In this document: one piece after another, positions 55,095 to 63,433 of the stretch
How the letters are laid out: each line of letters starts with the position of its first letter
How positions within the stretch are numbered: position 1 is the stretch's first letter
Notes under the pieces: generated by a model
Database searches by the model: none
The model's input: the letters and a program-made list of their open reading frames with translations, nothing else
Told to the model about the DNA's origin: nothing
From: CAWIJJ01 sp963836405
Lineage (GTDB): Bacteria > Acidobacteriota > Terriglobia > Bryobacterales > Bryobacteraceae
DNA: 64,000 bases
Assembly: GCA_963836405.1 (NCBI GenBank)
Contig: CAWIJL010000012.1
Coordinates: 1-64,000, forward strand
Direction: 5' to 3'
Position numbers and translations under genes: made by a program

Positions 55095-55138
55095 AAAAAT
55101 AGCGGGCACGTCTAACGGAAGTTGAGAGGCGTGCCCGC
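55095..55138 (-). terminator. Intrinsic terminator of the M14 peptidase gene
   Basis: A perfect 9-bp stem, GCGGGCACG/CGTGCCCGC (55102-55110 and 55130-55138), has a 19-nt loop. It is followed on the minus strand by a T5 run (the AAAAA at 55095-55099 on the plus strand). It lies 71 bp downstream of the peptidase stop. Confidence 0.7.
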
Positions 55139-55208
55139 GCGGTAATGGGGTTTACAGTCGATAATCCAAACCCGATTACTCCGTTTCAAGTTGCGTAGCT
55201 CTTTGTGG

Positions 55209-58205
55209 CTACTGCTGGCCCGGCGCCGTGGTTGGGGCGGGACCGGCTGGGGTTGCCTTGCCGGCGTCCAGGTGGTCCCAATTCAAAATGGCATTGAACG
55301 CGAGCATGTAAGTGCCCTGGGTTTGCCAGCGCCAGAAGGGGCGCAGGGCGAACATTACCACGTGTCCCTTGCCCATGGGCATATCCAGGGCAGCGGCACG
55401 GTTGGCCAGCGCCTCGCCGCCTGCCAGGGTTCCGGAAAGCAGCATATTCGAGGCGGTTGGCGGGAACTGAACGACCACGCGCGGCCTGCCTTCGGCATTG
55501 TTTGCGAGGCCTCCGCGACCACCGCGTCCTGCGCCGGCGGCACCCGCTCCGGCACCGCCGCGTCCGCCGCGTCCGCCGGGGGTTGCCGTGGGCGCGGGGC
55601 TGCCTTCAAGCGGCGCGATGGTGAGGGGCGCTGCGTTGGGCGTAGTGGTCTGCCCCGTGCCGGCGCCGGTGCCACCGCGACCGCCGCGTCCGCCGAAGCC
55701 GCCTCCAGCGCCAGCGTTCAAGACGGGATCCTGGTTGAAGTAGATGGGCAGGTCCTTGCCTTCATAGCCGTAGGCGATGGGGCTTTTCAGGTCGGCGAAG
55801 ATGCCGCGCAGGATGGTGCCGCGCGCAAACAGGTCTTCCGGATTCTCCACGGTGACGCCGCCGCCCAGGTTGTATTCAGCCATGAGCGTGGTGGAGGAGC
55901 CTTCGGTAATGAGCGTGCCGCCTTCCTGTACGAAGCGGCCCAGTTCCTGGAGTCCTTCAAAGCCCATGCCTCCGCGGATATCGTCGGATTGGTCGATGCC
56001 GCCGAGGTTTGGAGTCGCGTCCGTTTTCTTGTAAGGCACCGGCATTCTGCCGGTTTGCGCCACGCCGGCGATCATGGATTGCGGCGTGCCGCCCACGTGC
56101 GGATACACGATGACGTCGTAACGGGAGCGCAGATTTCCCTCGCGGAGTTTCTGGTCCGCGAAATAGGTATAGGGGACGCTGTAGTGGTCGAGCGCGGCGC
56201 GGACCCAACCTTCATCCTGGGTGCGCGACCAGGAGTGGATGTAGCCGATGCGGGGGATGGTGCTTTCATGAGTCTTCACGGAAGGCGCCGAAGGAACGGC
56301 CCAGGCGGAAAGGCCGAGGTCGCGGAGCATCGGATCGAGGCGCGCGCGGTCGGCATTGGGAACGATCAGGGCGCCGGCGCGGAACTTATGCCCGTTCAGG
56401 TCGAAATCGTCTTCCGCCACCTCCATTTTGACGTCGGGATTCTTGAAGCGGAAGGTCACCAGGGCGTTGTCGGCGGTGTGCTCGACGACCAGGGTGGGGC
56501 CGCTGCCGGTAACTCCTCCTGGCGCGACCGCGTCGGCGGTCAGCAGGGTCATGGCGGAGTCCAGCACCGCCTTGTCGGTTACGGGAGTAAGTTTGACGTC
56601 CCGCATATACTGCATGGTCCAGCCGGTATCGTCGTAGGGCCGGGGGTTGGCGGGCGGATAGTTTTGCACGCTGAAGTACATGTCGGCGAGGATGCGATAC
56701 GGCTGGTCGGCGCGAATGATGTAATCGCCGGCGGCCACGGCGGTGGACCCGGCGGTGAAGGCGGAATTGGCTTTGTGCACCTCGACGCCCTGGCGGCGAA
56801 GATCGTTGACCATCTGCGCCGCATCCGACTTACGGCGCTGCGCAGCGGGGATGTGCCACGCATAGGTGGGTCCGGCGGTGCCCTTTTCCACGGAGCGCTT
56901 GTTCTTCATCCAGTAATTTTCGAGATAGAGCTGCCGCTCCTGCGCAACCTTATTCAAGGCCAGAAGGAGCGCCGATTCCTGGATGTTGGTGTTGTTTCTG
57001 GGGCCCCACTTGATGGAAGGCAGCGGCGGATTGGGGCGGAACCACTCGCGGCTGGTCGCGGTGGCGCCGAGCTGAAGGTTCTGATTGACATCCGGCCCGT
57101 AGCTCTGCACCTCGTAAAACCGGCCGAAGGAGTTGTGGGTCATGGCGATCCAGAACAGATAGTTGGGAGTCCAGCCGTCGTAGAAACCGAAGGTGAACAC
57201 GCCGGGCACGTTGCGTTTGGCCATCTCCATGACTTCGGTCTGCGCGAGCAGCCACCACTCGTTCACGGCAATCGGGTCGAGCGAGACATTGTAAGGTCCG
57301 GTGCCGGTGGAGACATACAGGTAACTTTGGGCTTCATGCAGGTCGTGCATGACGGTGGGGTGCCAATCGAGCAGGGTCTTGACCATATTTTGGGTCAACT
57401 TGAGGACCTGCCCCATGCCGTCGCGATTATTATCGTGCTGGACGTACCTGCCCCAGTACATGAGGGGCAGGCGCATGGCTCCCTGAGGCTGTTTCTTGTT
57501 GAAGTAATACGTGTCCACCTGTTTTTCGCGGCCGTCCACCTCGATCACCGGGGTAATCAGCGTGATGACGTTGTTGCGGATGGCCTGAACGAATGGCGTC
57601 TCCTCGACGATCAGGCGGTAAGCCAGTTCGATCAACATCTCCGGGCCGCCGGTTTCGGTGGAGTGAATGCCGCTGGCCGCCCAGTAAATCGGTTTGCCGG
57701 TCCGGATGAATTCGCGGGCCTGCTCCCCGGTGGTTTTGCGCGGGTCTCCGAGGCGGGCGGCGATGTCCTTGTAGCGGTCCAGGTCCTTGATGGTGGCCTC
57801 GTCGGCGATGGCGAGGAGGACCATGTCTCGGCCTTCCTCCGTCTGCCCGATTTTCCAGAAGCGGGCGCGCGGCGAGATTCGGGCCAGCTCTTCGTAATAG
57901 CGGTTGATGTCCTTAGCGTAGGTAAGTTCGCCCGGTATGCCCGGGATGCGGCCCAGGAACTTGAGCGGCGATGGCACGGTGTCCGAGGCCGGCATATGAT
58001 CCACCAGCTCGGTGCTGATCCGGGGATCCTGCAAGTATTCTTTGATGAGCCGGGTGTACTCTTCGTCGAGTTTCTGGGGCTGCGCGGCTGCGGGCGCCGG
58101 GGCAGTGGCGGGACGGCCGTTTTTCCGCGCCTGAGCGCCGGCATCGGGGGCGAAGGCAAGCGCCATCGCCAGGGCCGCAGCCGCGGCAGCGAAACGTATC
58201 CTCAT
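55209..58205 (-). CDS. Secreted M14-family zinc metallocarboxypeptidase
   Basis: 998 residues from ATG 58203-58205, preceded by a GGAGG site; the frame's earlier Met at 58370 is rejected. A signal peptide (MRIRFAAAAAALAMALAFAP) ends at DAGAQA. The M14 zinc ligands are ASGIHSTETGGPEM (H181, E184) and MHDLHEAQ (third His at 287 or 290). A large C-terminal part follows. It contains a DUF4350/GATase-like region (PRIGYIHSWSRTQDEGWVRA, YPHVGGT) and a Gly/Arg repeat (GGFGGRGGRGGTGAGTG). Such enzymes remove C-terminal residues of peptides outside the cell. It is well expressed by the look of its ribosome site and own terminator. Confidence 0.9.
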   Translation of the reverse strand: MRIRFAAAAAALAMALAFAPDAGAQARKNGRPATAPAPAAAQPQKLDEEYTRLIKEYLQDPRISTELVDHMPASDTVPSPLKFLGRIPGIPGELTYAKDINRYYEELARISPRARFWKIGQTEEGRDMVLLAIADEATIKDLDRYKDIAARLGDPRKTTGEQAREFIRTGKPIYWAASGIHSTETGGPEMLIELAYRLIVEETPFVQAIRNNVITLITPVIEVDGREKQVDTYYFNKKQPQGAMRLPLMYWGRYVQHDNNRDGMGQVLKLTQNMVKTLLDWHPTVMHDLHEAQSYLYVSTGTGPYNVSLDPIAVNEWWLLAQTEVMEMAKRNVPGVFTFGFYDGWTPNYLFWIAMTHNSFGRFYEVQSYGPDVNQNLQLGATATSREWFRPNPPLPSIKWGPRNNTNIQESALLLALNKVAQERQLYLENYWMKNKRSVEKGTAGPTYAWHIPAAQRRKSDAAQMVNDLRRQGVEVHKANSAFTAGSTAVAAGDYIIRADQPYRILADMYFSVQNYPPANPRPYDDTGWTMQYMRDVKLTPVTDKAVLDSAMTLLTADAVAPGGVTGSGPTLVVEHTADNALVTFRFKNPDVKMEVAEDDFDLNGHKFRAGALIVPNADRARLDPMLRDLGLSAWAVPSAPSVKTHESTIPRIGYIHSWSRTQDEGWVRAALDHYSVPYTYFADQKLREGNLRSRYDVIVYPHVGGTPQSMIAGVAQTGRMPVPYKKTDATPNLGGIDQSDDIRGGMGFEGLQELGRFVQEGGTLITEGSSTTLMAEYNLGGGVTVENPEDLFARGTILRGIFADLKSPIAYGYEGKDLPIYFNQDPVLNAGAGGGFGGRGGRGGTGAGTGQTTTPNAAPLTIAPLEGSPAPTATPGGRGGRGGAGAGAAGAGRGGRGGLANNAEGRPRVVVQFPPTASNMLLSGTLAGGEALANRAAALDMPMGKGHVVMFALRPFWRWQTQGTYMLAFNAILNWDHLDAGKATPAGPAPTTAPGQQ

Positions 58206-58752
58206 ATAAAGCCAACCTCCGTTCGGGTCAAGAAACTGATAACGCGCTGCACACGCGGGTGTCAAGGCCCGCAATCCACGGCAGGGCGTGTACATTCGGG
58301 GCGGGAGGAGTTTTCGGGCGCTCCGGGGAGGGCAACGACGCCTGGCCACGCGCTCGCGCATTAGCGACACGAGGTACGGCGCGTGCGCGGTTCGTTCTCC
58401 ACTGCCAGGTAAACCAGATCCAACAGCTCTCGATTAGCGGCGCGTGCGCGGTTTTCTGCGCTTCCACCGGCTCACTTCCGGTGACCACGTCCCAGATGCG
58501 TGTCACATGCGACTCCGCCCCTGCTGCCGGTCGAAGGCCAACAGGGCCGAGACCGCCGCCGTCTGATGAGTTCCCGGCTCGGCTCTGCCGGTAGCGTGCT
58601 ATGGGCGTGCCAGCCGCAGAAGATCCGCGCGTGTGGGCGTCGCCCGGTCAGAGGTCCGTCGCTCCCGATGTTCCAATGATGCGACTCGCGACAGGTACTG
58701 TTACGTTGCCCCTTTCTGACGCGGGAATACCGGCCAACACCCCTTTTTGGCA
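58206..58752. other. Intergenic stretch, 547 bp, with a 16-bp direct repeat
   Basis: No credible gene on either strand. CGGCGCGTGCGCGGTT occurs at 58377-58392 and again at 58438-58453, 61 bp apart. It could be a small regulatory or recombination repeat; neither copy has symmetry that identifies a binding protein. Confidence 0.4.
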
Positions 58753-58758
58753 TATAAT
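58753..58758 (+). promoter_or_regulatory. -10 box before the nucleotidyltransferase gene
   Basis: TATAAT lies 14 bp upstream of the ATG at 58773, which would give a very short leader. No -35 of good quality is present at the normal distance. Confidence 0.4.
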
Positions 58759-58772
58759 CCAGACTCTGGTCG

Positions 58773-59708
58773 ATGCCGAAAACGGTCCAACAGGATTTCG
58801 CCGCCGCCCTCGACGCCCTGATCGGCCGGGTGCGGCAGGACCGCTCGGTGCTGGCCGCCATCCTGTGCGGCAGCCTCTCGCACGATACGGTGTGGGCGAA
58901 ATCGGACATCGACCTGGTCCTGGTCACCATCGACGACAAGAAGACGGAAAACAGCGACCTTGCGCTCTACGCCGACGGCATTAACGTGCACGCGCTGCTC
59001 ATGCCGCGGGCCGAGTTCCGTAAGACCGTCGAAGGCTCCCTCCGCAACTCCTTCGTCCATTCGTTCCTCGCCAAGGGCCGCCTGCTCTACACTCACGATG
59101 AGACGATCGCCGCGCTCTGCGCCGCCCTGGACCGGATCGGCGAGCGGGACACGCAAACGCAGCTCTTCTCTGCCGCCGCCGCGGCGCTGCCCCCCATTTA
59201 CAAAGCTCACAAGTGGTTTCTCACCCGCGGCGACCTCGAGTACACCGCGCTCTGGCTGCTTTACGCCGCGAACTCGCTCGCCCGAATCGAAGTGCTCAGC
59301 GCGCGTCTGATTCTCGACCGCGAGGCCATCCCGCAGGCCGTGAAACTGAACCCCGGTTTTTTCAACCTGATCTACACCGACCTGCTCAACAGCAGGAAGA
59401 CCAAGAAATCCGTGGAGGCCGCGCTGAGGGCGGTAGACGAATACATCGGCAGCCGCGCAGCCTCGCTGTTCGCTCCGCTCATCGAGCACCTGCGCGAGGT
59501 GGGAGAAGCGCGCTCGGCCACGGAAATCGAGGATTATTTTCGCCGGAACTTCGGCATCCACGGGGCGACCGCAGCCTGCGAATACCTGGCCGACCGCAAA
59601 ACGATCGGCAAAGTCCCGCTGCCGGTGAGGCTGACGAAGAAGAGCAATATCGAGGTGGAAGAACTGGCATTCTTCTACTCCGCGGGGGCGGCCGATGGCG
59701 TCTTCTAG
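58773..59708 (+). CDS. Nucleotidyltransferase-fold (Pol beta superfamily) protein
   Basis: 311 residues. The GS-x-DxD signature of the superfamily is CGSLSHDTVWAKSDIDLVLV (Gly-Ser then the two Asp). A helical C-terminal domain follows (LYAANSLARIEVLSARLILD, AALRAVDEYIGSRAASLFAP), similar in layout to antibiotic or small-molecule nucleotidyltransferases. The substrate is unknown. Its 3' end overlaps the uvrA start by 14 nt, so the two are co-translated. Confidence 0.82.
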   Translation: MPKTVQQDFAAALDALIGRVRQDRSVLAAILCGSLSHDTVWAKSDIDLVLVTIDDKKTENSDLALYADGINVHALLMPRAEFRKTVEGSLRNSFVHSFLAKGRLLYTHDETIAALCAALDRIGERDTQTQLFSAAAAALPPIYKAHKWFLTRGDLEYTALWLLYAANSLARIEVLSARLILDREAIPQAVKLNPGFFNLIYTDLLNSRKTKKSVEAALRAVDEYIGSRAASLFAPLIEHLREVGEARSATEIEDYFRRNFGIHGATAACEYLADRKTIGKVPLPVRLTKKSNIEVEELAFFYSAGAADGVF

Positions 59709-61620
59709 CGGATCGCCGCAGCCGCGCAGATCGGCCGCGCACCGGACGACGATCGCGGTGCAGGGGGCCCGCGTCCATAACCTGAAGAATATTTCGGTGG
59801 AATTGCCGCGCGACCGCCTGACCGTGGTCACCGGACTGTCGGGATCGGGCAAATCCAGCCTCGCTTTCGACACCATTTACGCCGAGGGACAGCGCCGCTA
59901 CCTGGATTCGCTCTCGAGCTATGCCAAACGCTTCATCGCGCAGGTGGCCAAGCCCGATGTAGATTTCATTTTCGGCCTCTCGCCCGTCATTTCCATCGAG
60001 CAGAAGACCGGCGGGAACAACCCGCGCTCCACGGTCGGCACCATGACCGACATCGCGAGCTATCTGAACCTGCTGTACGCCACCATCGCCGAACCGCACT
60101 GCCCGCGCACCGGGGAGCGCGTGGCCAGCCGAACGCCCAACCAGATTCTCGAAGCCATCCTGTCCCTGCCCGCGGGCGCGGCCGTCGAGCTGCGCGCGCC
60201 GGTATTCAAGGTGTACGGCGAGGAACTGGACTTCGTCTTCACCGAAATCCGCAAGAAGGGGTGCCGCGAGCTGATCGTGGATGGCCGCCGGATCGACCTC
60301 TCCGCCGAAGTGGCGCTGGACGAAACTTCCGTGAAGCATATGGACGCGGTGGTGGACCGGTTCGTGACTGGCCCCGCGCACGAAAAGGCCATCAAAGCCG
60401 GGATTGCCGCGGCCCTGCTGGTGGGCGACGGGCTGATCCAGGTGGAGGTTCTGAAGGGCGCCGCTCCCGCCGAAGCCGCGCGCTTCTACAAGTCGCTGTG
60501 CAGCCCCACCCACCATTTCGTTTACGGCGGCATCGAGCCCGAGTTCTTCATGTTCAACAACCCCGAGAGCGCCTGCCGCACCTGCGGTGGCCTCGGCGTT
60601 CACAAGATCACGCATCCCGAACTGCTGGTGCCGGACCCGAGACGCAGCATCCTGGGAGGGTGCCTTCTGCGCGAGGCGTTCAAGTACAACCCCGATACCT
60701 GGGACGGCCGCGTCATGTACAGCCTGGCGCAGAAGCTCGGTTTTTCTCTCGAAACGGCCTGGGAAAAGCTGCCCGAGAAGGCCCGCCTGGCGATTCTGTA
60801 CGGCATCGACAAAAAGCTGCGGATCGCGGTGCCCCCCGGTGCCAAGGTGAAGCGGGAGGAGTGGGAGAACCACGAAGTCGGCTTCGGAGGCATTGCCCGC
60901 CGCATCGAGCGCCACTACCGCCGCTACCGGCAGCGCGGCGAGGCCAGCTCCGGAATGGAAGAGTGGCTGGACAAAGTGATGGTGGAGCGCACCTGCCCGG
61001 ATTGCGGAGGAGCGCGGCTGCGCGCCACGCGGCTGCTCTTCACCATCGACGGAAAATCCATTCACGACACCGGCAATCTCAATTTCGACGAGCTGTTCCG
61101 CTTTCTCGGCGGACTCAAGCCCGCCGGACGCGGGGCCGGCGCGGGCCGTCAGGTGTTGAACGAAATCCGCGCCCGCGTGGAGCTGCTGCTCGGCATCGGG
61201 CTCGACTACCTCAATCTCAATCGCCGCTCCGCCACCTTATCCGGCGGCGAATCGCAGCGCATCCGTTTGTCCACCCAGATCGGCTCGGGCCTGATGGGCA
61301 TGCTGTACGTGCTGGACGAGCCGAGCATCGGGCTGCACCCGAAGGACAACGTGAAGATGATTGCGACGCTTGAGAACCTTCGCGACATCGGCAATACGGT
61401 CATCGTGGTGGAGCATGACGAGGACACCATCCGCGCTGCCGACCACATTGTCGAAATGGGACCGGGTCCGGGAATTCATGGCGGCACCGTGGTGGTGCAG
61501 GGGAAGCTCGAAGACGTCCTGCGCTGCGAAAGCTCGCCCACCGGACAATTCCTCTCGGGCCGGCGCTCGATCGCCGCTCCCAAAGTGCGCCGGAAAAGCA
61601 ACGGCAAGACGCTGACCTAA
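59695..61620 (+). pseudogene. uvrA: uvrA, 5' half (excinuclease ABC subunit A), cut by an insertion sequence
   Basis: 641 residues: the first ATPase half of UvrA. Walker A is VVTGLSGSGKSSLAFDT (about residues 45-60). The zinc finger cysteines are in CRTCGGLG and CPDCGGARLR. The signature and Walker B are TLSGGESQRIRLSTQIGSGL and MLYVLDEPSIGLHPKD, with the His-loop VIVVEHDED. The reading frame stops at a TAA (61618-61620) made by the insertion sequence end, directly after KSNGKTLT. UvrA (about 950 residues) is the damage-sensing ATPase of nucleotide excision repair. The other half resumes at 63434. Excising the element, keeping one target copy, rejoins the frame. Confidence 0.9.
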
Positions 61621-61634
61621 TCCGCTGGTAAGGA
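61616..61634 (+). repeat. Left terminal inverted repeat of the IS
   Basis: CCTAATCCGCTGGTAAGGA, complementary to 63413-63431 without mismatch. The TAA that truncates the UvrA N-half is inside this repeat. Confidence 0.85.
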
Positions 61635-61665
61635 GAACGGGTGAGGGGGAGACCGCAGGGTAGAA

Positions 61666-63207
61666 GTGAACGGAATGCTGGCGCGCCGGCGTGGGGAGAG
61701 GTCGGCGGGCAAACAAGGAAGTGAAAGCCAAATCACCAATTGGTGTTTCCAAAGCCGCATACTCGAAGCAGTGCTGAAGCGTTCAAGACCGTCCCCTGCC
61801 GAGAGCGAGTTTCTCTTTGAGATCGATGCTGAGCCGGCCACGGAGCGGTTAACCTCCTACGGCGGAGCGGCGGTGCTGATTCGGACATTGCGGTCGCTCG
61901 GCGTAGCGCAGAGCGTGGCGCGCCACATCCACATCAAGAAGCGGGATCGCGGTTACGACGAAGCCACCTTCGTGGAGAGCTTCGTGGTGCTCAACGGCGT
62001 GGGCGGAGATTGTCTGGACGACTTCGACCAGTTGCGTGCCGACGCTGGGCTGGCATCCATATTGGGACATGAGCTGCCTTCGCCGGGAGCGGCGCGGAAT
62101 TTCCTGTATGAGTTTCACGATGAGAGTCGCATTGACGACGCCAAGCAGCAGTGCACTTTGCTGGGAATGAAGGCTTATATTCCCGGCGAGAACGCGGCAT
62201 TGAGCGGGCTTGGGCTGGTCAATCGCGAGGTAGTGCAGGAAGTGGGACGGCGTTGTCCAGAGCAGAGGATTGCGACCGTGGACCAGGATGCCACGATCAT
62301 CGAGAGCCGCAAGCAGGAGGCACTGCGCGGCTATGAGGGCGAGCGCTGCTATCAACCCATGTTGGCGGTCTGGGCGGAAATGAACCTGGTGCTGGCCGAC
62401 GAGTTTCTGGATGGCAACGTGCCCGCGGCGTATCAGGGACTACCGGTGGCGAAGGCTGCCTTTGCGTCCCTGCCTTCGACGGTGAACGAGTATTACTTTC
62501 GGGGGGACTCGGCGTGCCACGAACACGAACTGCTCGATTGGCTGCGGGATGAGAAGCGGCTGGAAGGACCGCAGGGCTTCATCGGCTTTGGAGTCAGCGC
62601 GCGCATGAGTCCAGCGCTTCGCCAGGCAGTGGAGGCAGTGCCGGAAGCGCAGTGGGAAGCCTATGGCAAGCACGATGCGGAAGTGACCCGTGAGTGCGCG
62701 GATGTGACGTTTGTACCCAACGAGCACAGCGAACACAAGGAACTGCAACCGTTGCGATATGTCGCGATACGGATACGCCCGCGACAGGGCGTCCTGTTGA
62801 ACGACGGCACGCAAGTGAAGCACTTCGCGGTGGTGAGCAATATTCGGGAATGGAAGCCAGCACGGCTGTTGCAGTGGCACCGGGAGAAAGCCGGGACGAT
62901 CGAAGCGGTGCATGACGTCCTCAAGAATGAGCTCTCCGCGGGAGTGTTGCCGTGCGGGAGATTCGGGGCCAATGCGGCATGGCTACGCCTGGCGGTGCTG
63001 ACGTACAACACGCTAACCGCGCTGAAGCGCCTAGCCTTGCCCGCCGAACTGCTGCAAGCCCGCCCCAAACGCCTGCGGTTTCTGTTTTTCAATACGGCGG
63101 GTCGATTGGTGCAGCACGCTCGCAAGACGATGCTGCGGCTGGCCATGAGCGCGACTCGGCTGGCCGAGTTTCTATCAGCTATGACCTCGCTTCCGGTTTG
63201 GGCCTAG
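61666..63207 (+). CDS. IS1380-family-like DDE transposase
   Basis: 513 residues from GTG 61666; an ATG at 61675 is an alternative. The layout SYGGAAVLIRTLRSLG, VESFVVLNGVGGDCLDDFDQ, and SPGAARNFLYEFHDE matches IS1380-type enzymes. The DDE acids are probably in RIATVDQDATII (Asp), YYFRGDSACHEHELLDW (Asp) and LKNELSAGVLPCGRFGANAA (Glu). These enzymes cut the element out and paste it with short target duplications. The reading frame is intact, so the element may still be active. Confidence 0.88.
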   Translation: MNGMLARRRGERSAGKQGSESQITNWCFQSRILEAVLKRSRPSPAESEFLFEIDAEPATERLTSYGGAAVLIRTLRSLGVAQSVARHIHIKKRDRGYDEATFVESFVVLNGVGGDCLDDFDQLRADAGLASILGHELPSPGAARNFLYEFHDESRIDDAKQQCTLLGMKAYIPGENAALSGLGLVNREVVQEVGRRCPEQRIATVDQDATIIESRKQEALRGYEGERCYQPMLAVWAEMNLVLADEFLDGNVPAAYQGLPVAKAAFASLPSTVNEYYFRGDSACHEHELLDWLRDEKRLEGPQGFIGFGVSARMSPALRQAVEAVPEAQWEAYGKHDAEVTRECADVTFVPNEHSEHKELQPLRYVAIRIRPRQGVLLNDGTQVKHFAVVSNIREWKPARLLQWHREKAGTIEAVHDVLKNELSAGVLPCGRFGANAAWLRLAVLTYNTLTALKRLALPAELLQARPKRLRFLFFNTAGRLVQHARKTMLRLAMSATRLAEFLSAMTSLPVWA

Positions 63208-63222
63208 TCCTGACATCCGCAG

Positions 63223-63242
63223 TTCCTTACCGGCGGATTTGC
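63223..63242 (-). repeat. Internal degenerate copy of the IS right end
   Basis: TTCCTTACCGGCGGATTTGC differs from the true right end (TTCCTTACCAGCGGATTAGG) at three positions. It lies 16 bp after the transposase stop, about 190 bp inside the element. It could be an older right end, leaving the last 190 bp as captured sequence. Confidence 0.6.
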
Positions 63243-63412
63243 AGAGCACTTCTGGAGGAAAAACGTGCCCGAAATCGTCTTGCCGCCGCATAACCTAATC
63301 TGCTGAGTCTGCCTGCGGCTATCTCCTCATCTTCGCTCACCTGACACTGATGGGATTACTCACAACCACCGCCGCCCCGGGCAATTGAACGCCCGATTTG
63401 GTCATCCCAAAT

Positions 63413-63431
63413 TCCTTACCAGCGGATTAGG
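63413..63431 (-). repeat. Right terminal inverted repeat of the IS
   Basis: TCCTTACCAGCGGATTAGG, exact inverse of 61616-61634. Together with the following G residues it creates an AGGGG (63429-63433) six nt before an in-frame GTG of the uvrA 3' half. Confidence 0.85.
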
Positions 63432-63433
63432 GG

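Noticed and set aside
55191..58364. A 1057-residue plus-strand reading frame
   Set aside because: It is a mirror image of the M14 peptidase gene, which has a signal peptide, zinc ligands, ribosome site and terminator. The plus frame has none.
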